Below, one piece after another: positions 41,293-52,202 of a stretch of 64,000 bases of DNA. The translations under genes were made by a program, and so were the position numbers. Under the pieces are notes generated by a model. The model made no database searches, had not been told where the DNA came from, and saw only the letters and a program-made list of their open reading frames with translations. The stretch's first letter is position 1, and every line of letters begins with the position of its first letter. The stretch is from Poecilobothrus nobilitatus (taxonomy: Eukaryota; Arthropoda; Insecta; Diptera; Dolichopodidae), in contig OX352773.1 of NCBI GenBank assembly GCA_947095535.1, forward strand, positions 25,379,398 to 25,443,397, in the 5' to 3' direction.

Positions 41293-41943
41293 TCAGTGAT
41301 AAATGCGATATATGAGTGGATATGAGTTTCCAACCTGAGCATGCCATGTGTATAGTTGGTAAAACATTTTTGGAACTTTATCGAAAGTTCCATCTCCAAA
41401 TATTATTGCGTTATCTAAATGTTTTAACAAACTATTGCTTCCTAATACAAGGATTCTTTCTGGGTCATTGATACCTGAATCATGCAGAACTAAATCCCTG
41501 TATTTTTCAGGAATTTCAAAATTAACTGTGTTTGGTTCTGGAAGATGTCCATTACTCCTATAATGCAGTAAATTCCTCGACAATCAAGACTTTTTTGGCA
41601 TGTACGCCAATGCTTCAGTGCTAACATCGGTCAAAACATTACCCATTACATTTCGTGGTGTTGCACTAACCGCTCTCATTGCCTCCTGCATTCTTCTTTT
41701 AACTGCATTGACTTCAATTTTTTGAGGACAAGAATCATGACAATGCTGTGTTGGTTCTTCTATAATATTTCCGTCTTTTGTCATCATGACAGAATGACAT
41801 TTTGTTGCCCAATTATTTCTGCATCTCCATGTTACAATTCCACGTATTACACGGAATTGAATAAATTCAAAACCTTTGTATATTAACACTCGATGTCCTC
41901 TTTGCGTTACAGAGTATTCCATTGTAATATTTAACCTAAACAA
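41293..41943 (-). pseudogene. FLYWCH zinc-finger/MULE transposase-like gene fragment
   Basis: Starts at ATG 41943. Residues 10-70 form a FLYWCH finger (GHRVLIYKGFEFIQF, then TWRCRNNWATKC, and a His pair in HCHDSC). A TGA at about 41584 interrupts the frame, which then continues into the opening of a MULE transposase domain (NAIIFGDGTFDKVPKMFYQL, with a DGTF acidic motif). The rest of the transposase is missing beyond 41293. This fusion of FLYWCH and MULE domains is common in insect genomes. A partial duplicate lies in unit 1. Confidence 0.6.
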
Positions 41944-43020
41944 AATTTAAAAAAATTTATTAAAAAAATATATAACTAAAAATAATTGAAATAAAATGTA
42001 ATACCTTTTTTAATTTTTTGCTTATTAATTAAAACTTTTAATATATGCTTGAATTATATTGATTTTTTGAAAAAAATTATGCTTCTGCCTACGTCACAAT
42101 AATATTTACTTATGAATTAATAGTAATATTTAACTATATCTTTTATATACTTTTTTCTATACCTTCAGTTATCACAAAGGATTTGAATTACTAAATATTT
42201 ATCTTTTATGCTTTTCTAGTGCGATATTTTCTGAAGAAATTCTTAACTGAATTTAATACTTTTTTCTACCTTGACTCCTTGACACAAAGGATTTGAATTA
42301 CTAATGAGAAAAGCGGGATTCCCTGTTTTTTATATAAAATTAGCAAATTCATTCATGAGCTGTAATAAGAGGTAATAACTACATACCTAATTCGTTTTAA
42401 TAAAATCCAAATCTAATATTTGTGTATCTATCTATTGTTTATCTACTAATAATATTTCTTCCATTAAGAAATCACAATATTTCATAAACAAAGTAATTAT
42501 GTATAATAAAATAAATTAGGTAGTTATTTTAATGAATAAGTATACCTCATATGATTGAATTTCCCAAAAAATGGTATTTGTGTAATTTATAATAAATATT
42601 TAATAGGTAAATGAAGTTGATGAAAAATTTCCAAAGTTATATTGATAATTCCTATACATCTTCATCTACCTAAAATTTCATTGTAATTTATATTTAAAAT
42701 TTTTGAATTTCAATCAGAAAAACTGATATCTTAATTGTAAATCCTAAAATTATACATTTCAAAAAATATTGAAAAATCATATTTTTGTCATCTCTGTAAA
42801 AAATACTTGAATATATAAATATAAGAATATACTTTTATATACATATATCGTTATGTTATGTTACGATTGGTATACTTTGTTTGTGCTATGAGTAAAGCTA
42901 AAATTTCCATTTGTTTATATAGATTATTTTTTAAATTCTTCAATAATATATTTTATTTAGAAAAGAAAAATATTTTCAAAATTAAATATTTTTATTTAGC
43001 TATAATTCCAATAAATGTCT
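41944..43020. other. AT-rich spacer
   Basis: No gene. A direct repeat (CACAAAGGATTTGAATTACT, about 42174-42193 and 42283-42302) is the only structure seen. Confidence 0.4.
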
Positions 43021-43135
43021 CCTAGTGCGCATTTTTCCATGTGCGCATTTTTTCATGTGCGCATTTTTCCGTGTGCGCAATTTTCGTGTGCGCATTTATG
43101 TCTGTGCGCAGTTTTCGTGTGCGCATTTATCCGAT
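43021..43135 (+). repeat. TGTGCGCATTTTTC minisatellite
   Basis: About eight tandem copies of a 14-16-base unit, GTGCGCATTTTTC with small changes. Each holds a GTGCGCA palindromic core containing CpG dinucleotides, which stand out in AT-rich DNA. Confidence 0.8.
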
Positions 43136-43824
43136 CACCTATTCTATAATATAATATTATAATTTAGTATTTTATTTATTACTTACATATTATTATGTGT
43201 TTATTGTTTACTTACCTTAAATGTATGTGACAAATATTGTTATGTCACATATTAATTCACAATAATTACTTTTTATTCAATAATATTTCATTTCTATTGT
43301 TTCACTTAGTTAAATATTAAAATTGAATTATAGAAATAAATTATTAGATTATATTTACATTAAATCTAATAGATGGCTCTGATCCATAATCATAGAATAT
43401 TATTATAGAACATAATGTTAATTATTTCTGTACACTTAAAACTTATAATGTTAATTCTGTAAACTTCAACTGGAATGTGGAACTTTAAATAATTGTATAT
43501 AAAAATGTAAACTGTTATAACAGATGCTATTATATTTTTTTTCTTATGTACTTTGTATTATGTACTATGAAATGATTTAAATTTTAAACAAAAGTCATTG
43601 ACCTCGAACGGTTATATTTTAAACAAGTTGTAAAGATAAGTTTAATGTTAGATTGTTTTAGAATTTTTTATTTCAATCGTTGATTAACGTTCGAAAGAAA
43701 AACATGTAAATTGTAATTCAGAAATCTAAAAAAAAAATAAAGTTTTTTAATTACGTATAAAAACATTTGGTCCTTCGAACCGGATATCTGAATATAATGA
43801 ATATTGTGAAGGTGATATTTCAAA
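43136..43824. other. Probable BEL/Pao 5' region
   Basis: AT-rich, with no gene. It precedes the BEL leader; an LTR start (near TGTTATAACAG, 43512) is possible but no second LTR is present to compare. Confidence 0.3.
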
Positions 43825-44290
43825 GTGCGATATTTTAAACCGTCTATTCTAACACAGAATAATGTTTAAAATAAAATAAAAAAAGAACTTGTGATTTAAG
43901 GTAAAAAGTGTGATATTTTAAACCGTCTATTCTAACACAGAATAACGTTTAAAATAAAATAAAAAAAAACTTGTGATTTAAGGTAAAAAGTGTGATATTT
44001 TAAACCGTCTATTCTAACACAGAAAAACGTTTAAAATAAAATAAAACCTTGTGATAGTAAAATTTTTATGCCAGAATATTTTAAGTAAAACATATTGAAA
44101 AACTTGTGGTTTAAAATAAAGGGATAAAGAACTTGTGATTTACATTAAAGAGTGTGATATTTTAAACCGTCTATTCTAACACAGAATAACGTTTAAAATA
44201 AAATAAAATCTTGTGATTTTAAAACCGCATATTCTAACACAGAATAGCGTTTAAAATAAAATAAAGATAACTGGTGATTTCAAAATTTCC
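43825..44290 (+). repeat. Tandem repeat in the BEL leader, unit about 82 bases
   Basis: TTTTAAACCGTCTATTCTAA then CACAGAATAACG recurs at about 43840, 43918, 44000 and 44160, with a diverged fifth copy at 44222. Spacers contain A-runs and CTTGTGATTTAAGG. Copy number may vary between genomes. Confidence 0.85.
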
Positions 44291-44976
44291 ATCACAGAAT
44301 ATTTTAAAAAATAAAAAAAAAAAAAAACCCAATTTGAAAATTAAATAAAAAAAAAAAAACTTATGATTTTAAGTGCTTCTGCTTTAAAAAAGAATTAACC
44401 TTTATTTGAATATAAATCAAAATTGTGTTTGAAATTGGAAAAAAATTTTTGATCAAAAAAAAAAAAAACAAAGAGAGTGTGTGATTAATAAAAAATTATT
44501 TTGAACTAAAACTATTATAAACTTATAAACTTATAAACTATCTGAACTTATAAACTTACATAATAATAATATATAACAATAATTATTTATAAGTAATAAT
44601 ATAAAAACTAGATTTTAAACATAATATAATTTAATATAATAATACAAAAAGCGCGCGCGGTATAACAAACCGTCTCGCGAACAGTAAAGGGCAACATCAG
44701 GTCAGATTGGTAAGTGTGTTGTTGAATTTTCAGTTCTAAAAAAAAAAAAAAATATTTTTTGTATTAAACATTAGAAATTTTCATCTTGAATATATTAAAT
44801 TATTAAGCTAAAAGATATTATATCAAATTACCAATAAAATTATAAAAAAAAAAGGAATCAATCATAATTTAAATTCATTACATTATACAAATACATTATT
44901 AAGTTAAAATCTATTATATTTATTACGTTATTATATTCTATTATAATCACTATTATATTCAAATTCATTATAAAAA
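44291..44976. other. BEL leader, low complexity
   Basis: No gene. A GCGCGCGCGGTATAAC island at 44650 and a possible splice donor (TTGGTAAGTG, 44708) precede gag. Confidence 0.4.
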
Positions 44977-46453
44977 ATGGCCGACGCAAAAAGAATAGAG
45001 CAAATGATCGTCAAACAAAAGGTTCAAAAAATGCTAATGGAAAAATTCATAACTAACTATAAGAAAGATGACTCAGTGAGGAAAACGAGACCATACTACG
45101 AAAAAAAATTAAAGGATTTCCAGACTATGTGGGACGCTTTCGAAGAGGGTCACAGATCCATTCTATTCTTCAGTGTGAGCGAAGAAGTAGAAATTAACCA
45201 TGAATATATTGAGAATGACGTGCATGCGGAGACACAGAGTTTTTTTGACAACAATTATCATGCCATGTTGGAGAAATACCAAGAGGAGGTGAAGAGAGAT
45301 ACGACTTTTGTCGAAACTCCAGTAACCATAGCAAACACATCGAAGGAGAATCGGAAATACATTGATAGCGGAATTCAACTTCCAAAAATTTCATTTGAAA
45401 AATTCTATTCTATTCACAACAATGATACATAATAATGAATCGCTATCGGATGTACAAAAACTTCAATATCTGAAAGTACAGCTAATCGGTGAACCTGAGC
45501 AATTACTTCGTCATTTTCAGGTTACCGAAAGGAATTATACGGCTGCATGGGAATTGTTGATGGAGAGATATGATAATAAGAGGGTGCTCGTCAACAATCA
45601 ACTAAAGAGGCTTTTGAACCACAACACGACAATCAATGAGAATGCACAGGGCATTAAGGGGTTGTTGGATACAACATTTGAATGTTTACAAGCTATAAAT
45701 AATTTAGATATAAACACAGAAACATGGGATCCAATAGTCACGTTTATCGTCACCCAAAGATTGCCGCAAGCAACTCATCAGTTATGGGAACAAGAAAGAA
45801 GCAAAACTAAAACAATTACCAGCCTTAAGACGTCAAAGGAATTTTTAGAAGCCAGATTTAGAGCGTTGGAAGCAGTAAATTCAAGAGGACCAATAAAAGC
45901 AAAATTCAAAAATACAAATAGTAATACCAAAGTTAAACCAACAATCAAGAATTTCCATTTACAAACAAATTCGATGTGCTCGTTGTGCAATGCCCACCAT
46001 GTTATAAGAAGATGTCAAAAATTTTTAGCATTAAATTCTTCAAAACGGTCAGAAATTGTACGAGAAAAACGACTATGTTTAAATTGTTTGGGAGCTGGGC
46101 ATATGCTGAAAGACTGTTCAAGTCAGCATACATGTGTTCATTGTAACAAGCGTCATCATACTCTCATCCACTTCAAAATGAATAATGTTATAGTGGACAA
46201 TCATTCCAATGGTGGCACCAGAGCAGTCTCCAGTCCTTCCACATCACGTCAAAATGACACAGTTATAGCGACAAACCACATATTAAATGTTGATAGTCCA
46301 GAATTTATACCGTCAGTTCATCACAATCGCACAAATGACAATAACTCATTTGGGTATAAAGGTCGAGCTCATCAAATTCTACTTGCAACAGCATTATTAA
46401 GAATTCTAAGCCCAACCGGAGAAGGTGTAGTGAGAGCCCTGATAGATCAATGA
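44977..46453 (+). pseudogene. gag: BEL/Pao gag-like region
   Basis: The first frame (44977-45432, starting MADAKRIEQM) is a coiled N-terminal domain. A frameshift or deletion near 45410 joins it to the second frame (45362-46453), which continues with STMIHNNESL-like TTMIHNNESLSDVQKLQYL, the capsid-like domain of BEL/Pao gag. Zinc knuckles follow: CSLCNAHHVIRRC, CLNCLGAGHMLKDC and CVHCNKRHHTLIH. Gag forms virus-like particles in the cytoplasm. The last codons enter the protease domain. Confidence 0.8.
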
Positions 46454-47056
46454 TCACAGGTTTTATTCATAACAGAGAAGGTGGTTCAAAGGTATAGATT
46501 AACAAAGGAAGCAATCAACGCTACAATCCAAAGTATTGGTCGAGAAAAAGTACACTCTGTCAAGTCACGTGTTAGATTTCCTTTGAAATTTCTTCATCAA
46601 GATATTGAGATCAATGTGGAAGGTTTGGTACTACCGAAGCTTACAAATTTGTTACCTCAAACTGATATACAAAATAGACTTTGGAAACACATAGAAGGTT
46701 TAGAACTAGCTGATCCGAAGTTTTACGAACCCGGTCAGATCGATGTACTTTTGGGTGCTGACGTGTTCAGTCAAATTTTGTTAGAAGGTTTAATGAAGGG
46801 GGAACCAGGTATGCCGATCGCACAGCAAACCATATTTGGTTGGATTTTATCAAGCAAGAATCATGAATCCGCACCACAAAATGTAACCATAAGGAATTTT
46901 CATTTATCCTTAAATCTAGAAAAGCAGCTAAAATCTTTTTGGGAGGTGGAAGAAGTGCAAAACACTGTTTTGCAAACAGAAGAAGAGAAAGAATGTGAAA
47001 GGATATATACCGAAACAAAAACGCGGCGTGCAGATGGTACTTATGAAGTTCAATAA
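46430..47056 (+). pseudogene. pol: BEL/Pao protease and start of reverse transcriptase
   Basis: The protease begins ALIDQ; BEL proteases usually carry DQGS there, but here a TGA replaces the glycine codon. The rest (46481-47056) stays open: VKSRVRFPLKFL, IDVLLGADVF, GWILSSK, and LKSFWEVEEVQN....EEEKECE, the linker to the reverse transcriptase domain. It stops abruptly at 47056, where PolB sequence on the opposite strand begins, so RT, RNase H and integrase are missing. Confidence 0.8.
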
Positions 47057-48188
47057 TATCATCTTGAGTTGTTTCGAGATCGTAGAAAATATATAATATA
47101 TTCTTCAGTTCAGCTAATTCTTTACATGGTGTAATAAAGCATTGGCGGTCTGAAGCTACATTTGTATTACAATTTTTACACAAATGTCCATAGCATATAT
47201 GATTTACATCAGCTCTGTATACTTTAAAGCATTTTTTACAGGAATTTATAAGAGTACAAATAGATTTTTTATTTGTAGATGATGTTGCTTTATGATTATC
47301 AAAACAAGTTTGACCTTTAAAAATTCGATTACATACATCACATTTAATGTTTGGAAAATTTACGTCACACGCCGGAGATGATTTACAGAAGAAACATGAC
47401 TGTGCACATCGGTGAGACAATCTATTGTTATATGGAACATTGCATGTTTGGCAAAAGTAATCACAACTAAATGCTGCTGTTAGTGATGTAATTACATTGA
47501 AGTGACCTTCATTGTATATCAAATTTAATCTTTTTTCCTTAGGTTCTTCACCTTGAAAAATAATCATTTTTCCTTTTCCTCTGAAATCAAAAACTACAAT
47601 TTGATATTTTGAGAGGTAAAGTTGAAAATTTTTGAGCTCATTGATACTTGCTCCTTTTGCTGGAATGCATACATTTGAATTTCTTATTAGTTGTAACGCC
47701 CCTTTCAATTGAAGTTGACCTATATCTTTTCGAATTTTACAGTAGTCAATTTCTTTTTCTATGAAAGAGATAGCAACAACTAACGCACGTGGTAAGCATA
47801 AATTATCATTGTTTTTAATTGTAATTATGCCTTTTCTTTTATTACATTCCTCTTCAAAATTGTTGTATCTTTTTCCTCTACCCCTTCCTGCTGGAAGTCG
47901 TACATACGTTACATTTATACAGAATGTATCTGTAGATAATCCTTCGGAGTTACTTTGAACAATTTTTGAAATGATGTCCCAAATTTCCGAAATGTCAAGA
48001 TCTTTTGCATCTTTAAAATTGATCCAGGCTGGACCACGTTCATGAAAACTTTGGCATCCAAAAGTAACTCCAATTTTATCACTAGGATCAACATTTTCAA
48101 GTAAATTGTTAAATAATTCTTCAATACCAGTTTTAATCCAATCTATTGGATCTTTGTTGTCTGGTACTGAATTTATTGCAAACTCCAA
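47057..48188 (-). pseudogene. POLB: Polinton DNA polymerase B, N-terminal half
   Basis: A long frame starting MEFAINSVPDNKDP. The N-terminal domain includes GRGRGKRYNNFEEECN and NNDNLCLPRAL, typical of insect Polinton PolB. A Cys/His-rich region with several zinc-finger-like pairs follows (CQTC, CFFC, CDVC, CKKC, CKNC). The exonuclease motif I is present at the end: YIFYDLETT. The frame then runs into BEL sequence at about 47050, so the exonuclease remainder and polymerase are missing. The catalytic half at 26.6-27.6 kb could come from another copy of the same family. Confidence 0.8.
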
Positions 48189-48521
48189 TTTTTTTCAAAA
48201 AATGTTGAATCTTTTTACATTCACTGATTTAATTGATATAATATTGAATTTTTCTGTATTCATTTTTATATTTTTAATTAAATTTTTATTAATTATTATT
48301 ATAATTTTATATTTTTCAATTTTTATTTTGAAAGAACCGACTGCGAACGTTTCTAATCTTCGAATTTTTCTCTATTAACAATTTTTTTACATTTTACAAT
48401 TACTTATACTATATAATCCTTAATCAATGCTTATACATAATAAGAAAAAAATGTTTCAAACATATAAATAAATTTGTTTTATTTTTTTTTAACACAACAT
48501 AAGAATACATCTTTTTTTGTT
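48189..48521. other. AT-rich spacer
   Basis: No gene recognised. Confidence 0.4.
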
Positions 48522-49110
48522 CTACATTCTTACTTATCAATAAAATCTAAAAAATACTAATAATTTTTTCTTTCCTCTTCTTTAAATATTTCATCAGAAC
48601 AAAAAAGAAAAGAAAAAAATTCAGATTTAAAAACCAGCTTTGCACTTTTTTCTTTTAATTTTAAAAATTCGCATAGGTACACTTAATTTGTTTAAATTTT
48701 TCTCTTTACATTTTATAAAAACGCATTTTTTCTTACTATTCCCATTCACGTTTATTACTTAAACCACATGTTAGATATTTTTGATTTCCTGTTTGTTTTT
48801 TTTATTCATATTTTTGTCAACATTCTTACATAACAATAAAATCTTATACGGTGATACTCGCAATTAATTAATGGTTTTTATTTCCTCTTCTTTAAATACT
48901 TCATAAAAAAAAGAAAAAACAAGAAAAAAAGAAAAAAAATGCATCTCAAAATTGCATTAATTTTGTTGATTCTTTATCTAAGATTTAAAAAACCAGTTTG
49001 CACTTTTTTTTAATTTTAAAGAAACCTATTGTACATTTTTTTTCTCTTTACATTGTATGAAAAAGCATTTTTTTTTTCCTACTATTTTCCTGCATACCTA
49101 TTACTTAAAC
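48522..49110. repeat. Diverged tandem duplication of about 300 bases
   Basis: 48522-48770 and 48818-49110 share blocks in the same order: ACATTCTTAC, ACAATAAAATCT/TCAATAAAATCT, TTTCCTCTTCTTTAAATA, ACCAG.TTTGCACTTTTTT, TTTCTCTTTACATT and TATTACTTAAACC. No coding sequence. Confidence 0.65.
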
Positions 49111-49144
49111 CAAGTATACAATCTTTATAAACAACTGACGATCG

Positions 49145-49290
49145 CCGCCAGTCTGACCTACTTTTAAAATGACCTTGACATACTTCCTTTCTGGCCTTCC
49201 GGGTGGTCTTGATCTACTTCTGGGTGACCTTGGCCTACTTCCGGGTGACCTTGACCTACTGACCTGTCTGGCCCAAGTGCCTACCTATCT
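49145..49290 (+). repeat. TGACCTTGACCTACTTCCGGG minisatellite
   Basis: About six imperfect copies of a 21-base unit (GGTGACCTTGACCTACTTCC) in GC-richer DNA. The repeated AGGTCAAGGTCA-type motif on the minus strand resembles a nuclear-receptor half-site (AGGTCA), direct-repeated. Confidence 0.75.
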
Positions 49291-49399
49291 AGTTATATGC
49301 AAAAACTATATTTTACATATACTTTTTCGAAATTATTGAATTGAACAAACAAATTATTGGGTAAGTAATTTAAAAGAAGTTAATCAAAGTTAGAATTTG

Positions 49400-49916
49400 A
49401 AAATAAAAGAAAACGAAAACAAGATTTCGTAGCAAACCCTTTTTTAACATACCTAATATAATATTTTTTCCTCCATCGTAATCAAAATTAGATAAAACTA
49501 AAAGTTCACCTTCTACAAATCTTACATGTTCTGGTATTTCTATTTGGTCCATACTCTTGGGTGCTGGGTGTTTTGGTAAATAAAAACGTAAATTGCTTTC
49601 ACAATTCAAAATACTATCACGTATTATTTGGGATGGTGGTAATCCAGTTTCAACTGCTGCTGTTTTGACGTAATTGTTGGTCTGTGCAACTTCTTTTTCA
49701 AAAGTCGTTGGACTATGGTTATGGTCAGTACCTGTTTTACATATTGTATTTTAGCCATTTAAAATTGTTGTTATCAACCTACCTCTATAAAAATCATTTT
49801 TTGTACATCTCCACCTGTACTTGTCCTTGTGTTGCACTTGCAAATGGTATAAAAATCCATTTAATATTAATTTGTCTTTTCCCTTATTTGAACGCACAAT
49901 AGATATTTCATTATTC
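49400..49916 (-). pseudogene. FLYWCH-type zinc-finger gene fragment
   Basis: The minus strand starts at an ATG at 49916 with KGKDKLILNGFLYH, then YRWRCTKNDF, RLITT and HNHSP, a FLYWCH finger with one stop in its loop (49753). It continues with TGLPPSQIIRDSI, then LRFYLPKHPAPKS and IPEHVRFVEGELLVL, the linker before a MULE domain. The MULE domain is missing. Related to the 41.3-41.9-kb gene but a distinct copy; a possible donor GTAGGTTGA is inside the finger. Confidence 0.6.
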
Positions 49917-50323
49917 ATTTTTTAATTTATAATATTTACATTCACAATATAAGAAATTACAATATAAGCACATATAATAAACTACATACAGATGTCTCAT
50001 CGCTATATAAAAAAATGATGTTCTATTTATAAACTGACAAAAAGCTCACAAACATAAAAATTAAAAGAATTAAGCATTTTTTTTGGTTTGTACGTTAAAA
50101 TCAAATAAATCAAATTTTATATATAATATATAACATTAGAAAAATGCCAGTGTATTGGAAAATATGGAAATTTTAATAAATATTATTAATAAAATAATAT
50201 GTATATGTATGTACATAAGAGTATATACAATTAAAAAAAATTTTTTAAATATAAAAAAATGTTTTTTAGAAAATATGTACATAGTGTACCCAGTAAATTA
50301 TGTAGTAAGTTTTTAATAGAAAT
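49917..50323. other. AT-rich spacer
   Basis: No gene recognised. Confidence 0.4.
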
Positions 50324-50820
50324 TTAAACATTCATAACATTTTGTAATTTTTTAATTTTGTTTTTTGGTTGCTTATTTTTATTATCAAGAACCCATTTAC
50401 TATTTTTCCATAATAAAACCACTATTAAGAAATCTATTATTATTATTCGATGCTCATAACATTCATTACTCATATTGAACCAATCAGGAAAATGAATATT
50501 TGTTATTTTAATACATTGTTTCACAATATTTTGTTTTAAATCTTGTTCGTATGGTAATAGTTGAAAATATTTGGAAAAAATATTCACATGTAGGCGACAT
50601 ATTCAAAAAATTTTTGTGAAGGCCATGTTAGAACTGGATATTTACTTAAGTTATCATATTCCTTCAATTTAATTAAAATTTCCGTCATATTCATACTTTG
50701 ATTATCTTTTGATAATCGTTTACAACAATTCTCACAACTTTTACCTATTTTTTTAAATGTTTTAAACATAAAATCGTCTTCGTCAATTTGCAAAATAGCG
50801 GCATTAAATATTAACAAATA
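50324..50820 (-). pseudogene. Transposase C-terminal-like fragment (P-element/THAP-like?)
   Basis: Two frames (50817-50584 and 50587-50324) join with a frameshift at 50585. Blocks: KSCENCCKRL, LKEYDNLSKYPVLTWPSQKFFEYV, then FSKYFQLLPYE and YEHRIIIIDFLIVVLLWKN. The Cys pair, the YPS..FF pattern and the His-containing end recall the C-terminal portion of P-element/THAP9-like transposases, but I am not sure of the family. No catalytic residue is present. Confidence 0.3.
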
Positions 50821-51059
50821 ATAACAAAAGAAAATATTTTTTTTTTTTTCTTATTCTTATTTCTTTTTTTTTTTTTTTTTAATTTTTCCGCAATTAAAAA
50901 CACGTCCGACCGCATTGACAATCGATTTGTTAAAACCTTTAAATACTTAATGTAGAATTATGAATGTACGAACATATTTTTGAAATTAAATTACAAAAAC
51001 TTTTTTGTGAAAATTAATACAAAAAAAAAATTATACATTTGAATAAATTTATGAAAAGT

Positions 51060-51705
51060 ATATTTATGAATTAGTTAGAACTAATTGTCTGAGTTCATTA
51101 AATTGAAAAAGTGTTGATGTAAAGTGTTCTTGAAGGTATTTCTGGAAATTGTTAAAGAATAGAGATAACTGATTTTATTGAATGTAATACAACATCTGTT
51201 TATCGGTTCATTTCTTCCGTATTCTGTACAGTAGGGGGGACTTTTATAATTTATTGTAATTATTTAATTCAAGATGGCTTAATTTTTTGTAACAAAATAT
51301 AAAAACACGTTTATTCTTTTTTCTTCCAATTTTATTACCAATTTATTTAACATCAAAAAATATACTACTTTCAATACAAAGCAGTTTACAGCACAAAGCT
51401 CCAATAGCTACTACTTACTTTTTCTTTTATATCATTTGACAATTCAAATTCAATGACAATTCATAATTTTTATTAGGACAAAACAATATTGTCATTCAAA
51501 GTACAATTCTAAAAAAGTAGTAAATACAATTCTAAACTCTTACAGTACTGTGTTTATATTCCACCAAAAATTTCGTGTATCTTGTTTGTCTTACTCTATC
51601 ATTAAGTCTAAAATTATAATTAAGTGATTGTATAGCAATATTATTATTTACAATGTCAAAAGTAACACAAGATGAAATTTCCTTAAAACTTCTGGCACGT
51701 TCAGA
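51060..51705 (-). pseudogene. LINE reverse transcriptase C-terminal fragment with internal insertion
   Basis: Minus-strand translation of 51705-51545 (FDIVNNNIAIQSLNYNFRL, RQTRYTKFLVEYKH) and 51240-51085 (EYGRNEPINRCC, FNKISYLYS, SRNTFKNTLHQHF) matches the LINE at 22.9-23.4 kb. The two parts are separated by about 300 unrelated bases. It abuts Gypsy protease sequence at 51705. Confidence 0.65.
51240..51545. mobile_element. About 300-base insertion inside the LINE fragment
   Basis: The insert has ACAGTA on the left (CTGTACAGTAGGGGGG) and ACAGTACT on the right (TTACAGTACTGTG), consistent with a target duplication of about six bases. It holds no ORF. It could be a short non-autonomous transposon. 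Confidence 0.4.
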
Positions 51706-52202
51706 TTGTTGAACACGTTAATACTATTGTTTGAGTATTAGGGTCACTTAAAATTGGAATTTCTAAAATATCATAATTTGTTTTTATAGCAACTATTATG
51801 TGTTCATAATCAATGTTGCATTTGTAAAATTTTATAAAGTCTTTACCGAGTATACCATCAGTTGGTATATCAAAATTTTCTGGTACTACATGTAATTTGC
51901 ATGGTAATTTGTTATTTTGTATATAGTTTTTTGTATGCACTGTACACAAATATTTAATACAAGTATGAGTTATACCTTTGATTTTTATTTAATTTATAGA
52001 CATTATTAATAGAAGATTGTTTTATTAACGAAATATCTGCTTCAGTATCTATTAGAAAATTGAGTTTCGAAGTATTTAATTTTGTAAAAATTTTAACGTA
52101 GTCAGAAAAATTTAGATTTAACGTATAAACATTTTTTATTATTATTTGCTTTACTGTTCCTCTTCTACTTCTGGTTTCTCTACCCCTCTCTGTCCATGCC
52201 AT
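51706..52202 (-). pseudogene. pol: Gypsy protease (aspartic), broken
   Basis: The N-terminal piece (52202-51954) has FLIDTEADISLIK; the catalytic motif normally reads DTGA, so Gly to Glu likely kills it. The second piece (51949-51701) has GILGKDFIKFYKCNIDYE, the conserved C-terminal ILG motif. A frameshift separates them. The reverse transcriptase is cut off by the LINE. Confidence 0.75.

Larger units (their letters stand above)
38200..41533. repeat. Tandem segmental duplication of a 1.66-kb unit
   Basis: Unit 1 (38200-39855) and unit 2 (39875-41533) match throughout with only scattered differences. Both start CCTATACCTACTTGCATAT and end AATTAACTGTGTTT. The 19-base linker is made of ATACCTACACCTACTT-like sequence, similar to the unit start, which suggests short-homology joining. 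Each unit holds an unknown-protein fragment, an acidic-protein gene, an A-rich tandem repeat and a piece of the FLYWCH/MULE gene. Confidence 0.9.

Noticed and set aside
43021..43135. CRISPR-like repeat array
   Set aside because: Units are contiguous without spacers, and the genome is eukaryotic.
44640..44720. Possible tRNA or structured RNA around GCGCGCGCGGTATAAC
   Set aside because: No cloverleaf pairing or anticodon arm could be drawn; more likely part of the BEL leader.
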